A stretch of 5,348 nt of DNA, from positions 1 through 5,348 of the forward strand of contig JBEKLJ010000222.1 of assembly GCA_050010255.1 (NCBI GenBank). The letters run 5' to 3'. Positions within the stretch are counted from its first letter, which is position 1. Each line of letters starts with the position of its first letter. Of this stretch, positions 4,463 through 5,348 are shown piece after piece. Source of the stretch: JBEKLJ01 sp050010255 (GTDB lineage: Bacteria > Acidobacteriota > Terriglobia > Bryobacterales > Bryobacteraceae). A program made the position numbers and the translations under genes. The notes beneath the pieces were generated by a model. It worked only from the letters and a program-made list of their open reading frames with translations, made no database searches and was not told the origin of the DNA.

Positions 4463-4738
4463 ATGATCCTGGCCCGCGTCGTAGGCACGGTGGTCGCCAC
4501 GCGCAAAGATCCGCGCCTGGAAGGTAAGAAGCTGCTCGTGCTCAAGCTCATCACCCCGGACGGCAAGGACGAGGCCGGCTACGTGGTGGCTGTCGATACG
4601 GTCAGCGCCGGATTCCGCGAGACCGTTCTGGCCGTGGCCGGCAGCTCCGCGCGCATGGCCGAAGGCTGCAAGGACCAGCCGGTCGATACCGCTATCGTCG
4701 CCATCGTCGATACCGTCAGCCTCGACCAGAGGAAGTAG
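4463..4738 (+). CDS. BMC-P pentameric vertex protein 1 (EutN/CcmL family)
   Basis: Pentamers of this fold cap the twelve vertices of a microcompartment shell. The 91-residue protein starts MILARVVGTVVATRKDPRLE, continues with the strand KKLLVLKLITPDG and the conserved VVAVDTVSAG, then has GSSAR (the loop lining the fivefold axis) and ends AIVAIVDTVSLDQ. All are family hallmarks in the usual order and length. The ATG at 4463 is preferred over an in-frame GTG at 4424, because the family begins directly at this M-x-L/A-x-V-x-G strand and the GGAG lies at a suitable distance. One variation is SAGFRE where most relatives have GAGxGE. It is four bases from the next gene and clearly co-transcribed with it. 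Of the three vertex proteins it is the closest to the family consensus in the GSSAR loop. Confidence 0.94.
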   Translation: MILARVVGTVVATRKDPRLEGKKLLVLKLITPDGKDEAGYVVAVDTVSAGFRETVLAVAGSSARMAEGCKDQPVDTAIVAIVDTVSLDQRK

Positions 4739-4742
4739 CGCT

Positions 4743-5015
4743 ATGTACCTCGGGCGTGTCGTGGGCCGCGTCTGGGCCACCGTCAAGAACCAGAACCTCA
4801 CCGGCCAGCGCCTGCTCATCGTCCAGCCCGTCACGCCCGAGGGCGAAGACACCGGCAAGCGTCTGGTTTGCACCGACATGACCGGCGCCGGCGCCGGTGA
4901 GCTCATCTACTGGGCGCGCGCCCGCGAGGCCAGCTTCGCCTTCCTCCCCGAGGAAGTCGTCACCGACGCAACCATCGTCGGCATCGTCGATGAGGTCCAC
5001 CTGCAGAGGTCCTGA
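4743..5015 (+). CDS. BMC-P pentameric vertex protein 2, divergent loop (EutN/CcmL family)
   Basis: A second vertex-type protein, 90 residues. The fold signature is clear at both ends: MYLGRVVGRVWATVKNQNL and RLLIVQPVTPEGED at the front, and ATIVGIVDEVHL at the back. The middle is unusual. Where the others have DTVSAG or DSVQAG followed by a small-residue loop, it reads CTDMTGAGAGELIYWARARE and then EASFAFLPEEVV. The fivefold-axis loop is therefore bulkier and more aromatic, and a cysteine replaces the usual residue before the Asp. A ribosome binding site AGAGGAAG (4728-4735) overlaps the end of the preceding gene and the start follows its stop by four bases, which suggests coupled translation. 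It is probably a specialised pentamer rather than a redundant copy; whether it forms homopentamers is unknown. Confidence 0.92.
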   Translation: MYLGRVVGRVWATVKNQNLTGQRLLIVQPVTPEGEDTGKRLVCTDMTGAGAGELIYWARAREASFAFLPEEVVTDATIVGIVDEVHLQRS

Positions 5016-5018
5016 GCC

Positions 5019-5300
5019 ATGCTGATCGGACGAGTCGTCGGGGATCTGGTCGCTACCCGCAAGCACCCCAGCCACGAGGGTCTCAAACTGCTGCTCGTCC
5101 AGCCGCTCAACCTGGACGGCACGGACCGCGGCGACCCGGTTGTGGCCGTCGATTCGGTCCAGGCCGGCGTCGGCGACCGAGTCCTGCTCGCCACCGAGGG
5201 CTTCAGCGCCATGACCGCGGTCCAGCGCCCGCACAGCCCCACCGAGATGGCGGTCATCGGCATCGTGGACGAGATCACCCTGCTGCCGGGGACGAAGTGA
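5019..5300 (+). CDS. BMC-P pentameric vertex protein 3 (EutN/CcmL family)
   Basis: The third consecutive vertex protein, 93 residues. It begins MLIGRVVGDLVATRKHPSHE, continues GLKLLLVQPLNLDGTDRGD and VVAVDSVQAGVGDRVLLAT, and ends AVIGIVDEITLLPGTK. It keeps the AGxGDxVLL core closest to CcmL/EutN, but has EGFSAMTAVQRPHSP in place of GSSAR. The start is three bases after the preceding stop, with AGAGG at 5005-5009 as ribosome binding site. Three tandem, mutually divergent pentamer genes are, from memory, a recurring trait of the planctomycete/verrucomicrobial type of aldolase-containing BMC locus. I place the operon there by inference. Confidence 0.94.
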   Translation: MLIGRVVGDLVATRKHPSHEGLKLLLVQPLNLDGTDRGDPVVAVDSVQAGVGDRVLLATEGFSAMTAVQRPHSPTEMAVIGIVDEITLLPGTK

Positions 5301-5309
5301 AGGTTTCCG

Positions 5310-5323
5310 CCGAGTAGACTCGG
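5310..5323. other. Short inverted repeat after the third vertex gene
   Basis: CCGAG (5310-5314) and CTCGG (5319-5323) enclose TAGA. The following bases, GCGCTTCC, are not a T run, so this is not a convincing terminator. It may be a minor spacer structure ahead of another BMC gene beyond the window. Nothing else is visible in the last 48 bases. Confidence 0.25.
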
Positions 5324-5348
5324 GCGCTTCCAACCCACATGTGCGGTT

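Overview
This GC-rich window (low to mid 60s % GC by sampling) comes from a bacterium whose accessory region combines a polyamine gene, an arsenic-efflux block and the start of a bacterial microcompartment (BMC) operon. All genes are on the + strand. The BMC set is a class II aldolase with a tail helix, one hexameric shell protein and three tandem pentameric vertex proteins. It resembles the sugar-aldehyde compartments of Planctomycetes/Verrucomicrobia and their relatives in Acidobacteria. That taxonomic placement is an inference from gene content and base composition, because no marker gene is present.

Layout. Positions 1-970 hold the 3' part of a fold-type III PLP decarboxylase, most like ornithine decarboxylase. 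Positions 1072-1764 encode a six-helix, cysteine-paired membrane protein of the DsbD/CcdA-like superfamily that looks like the ArsG group of arsenical permeases. Positions about 1792-1980 are not empty: they carry the C-terminal end of an ArsA-type arsenite-pump ATPase whose remainder is gone. Positions 1992-3080 encode a full-length ACR3 arsenite efflux permease. A 175-base gap follows, with a hairpin just after the acr3 stop. Positions 3256-4029 encode an L-fuculose-phosphate aldolase-like enzyme, 4076-4372 a BMC-H shell hexamer, and 4463-4738, 4743-5015 and 5019-5300 three different BMC-P vertex proteins.

How the parts fit. The aldolase would cleave a deoxysugar phosphate to DHAP and lactaldehyde. 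Its C-terminal amphipathic helix probably targets it into a shell built from the hexamer and pentamers. The core aldehyde and alcohol dehydrogenases and the phosphotransacylase are not in this window. The arsenic block (ArsG-like protein, ArsA relic, ACR3) sits between the decarboxylase and the BMC operon. An exact 20-bp direct repeat brackets it (1029-1048 and 3211-3230), each copy about 24 bases before a start codon. At the right-hand copy an extended -10 promoter follows and the aldolase appears to be read from a nearly leaderless mRNA. The simplest reading is an arsenic cassette inserted directly upstream of a BMC operon that then lost most of arsA. A shared upstream regulatory element is the main alternative.
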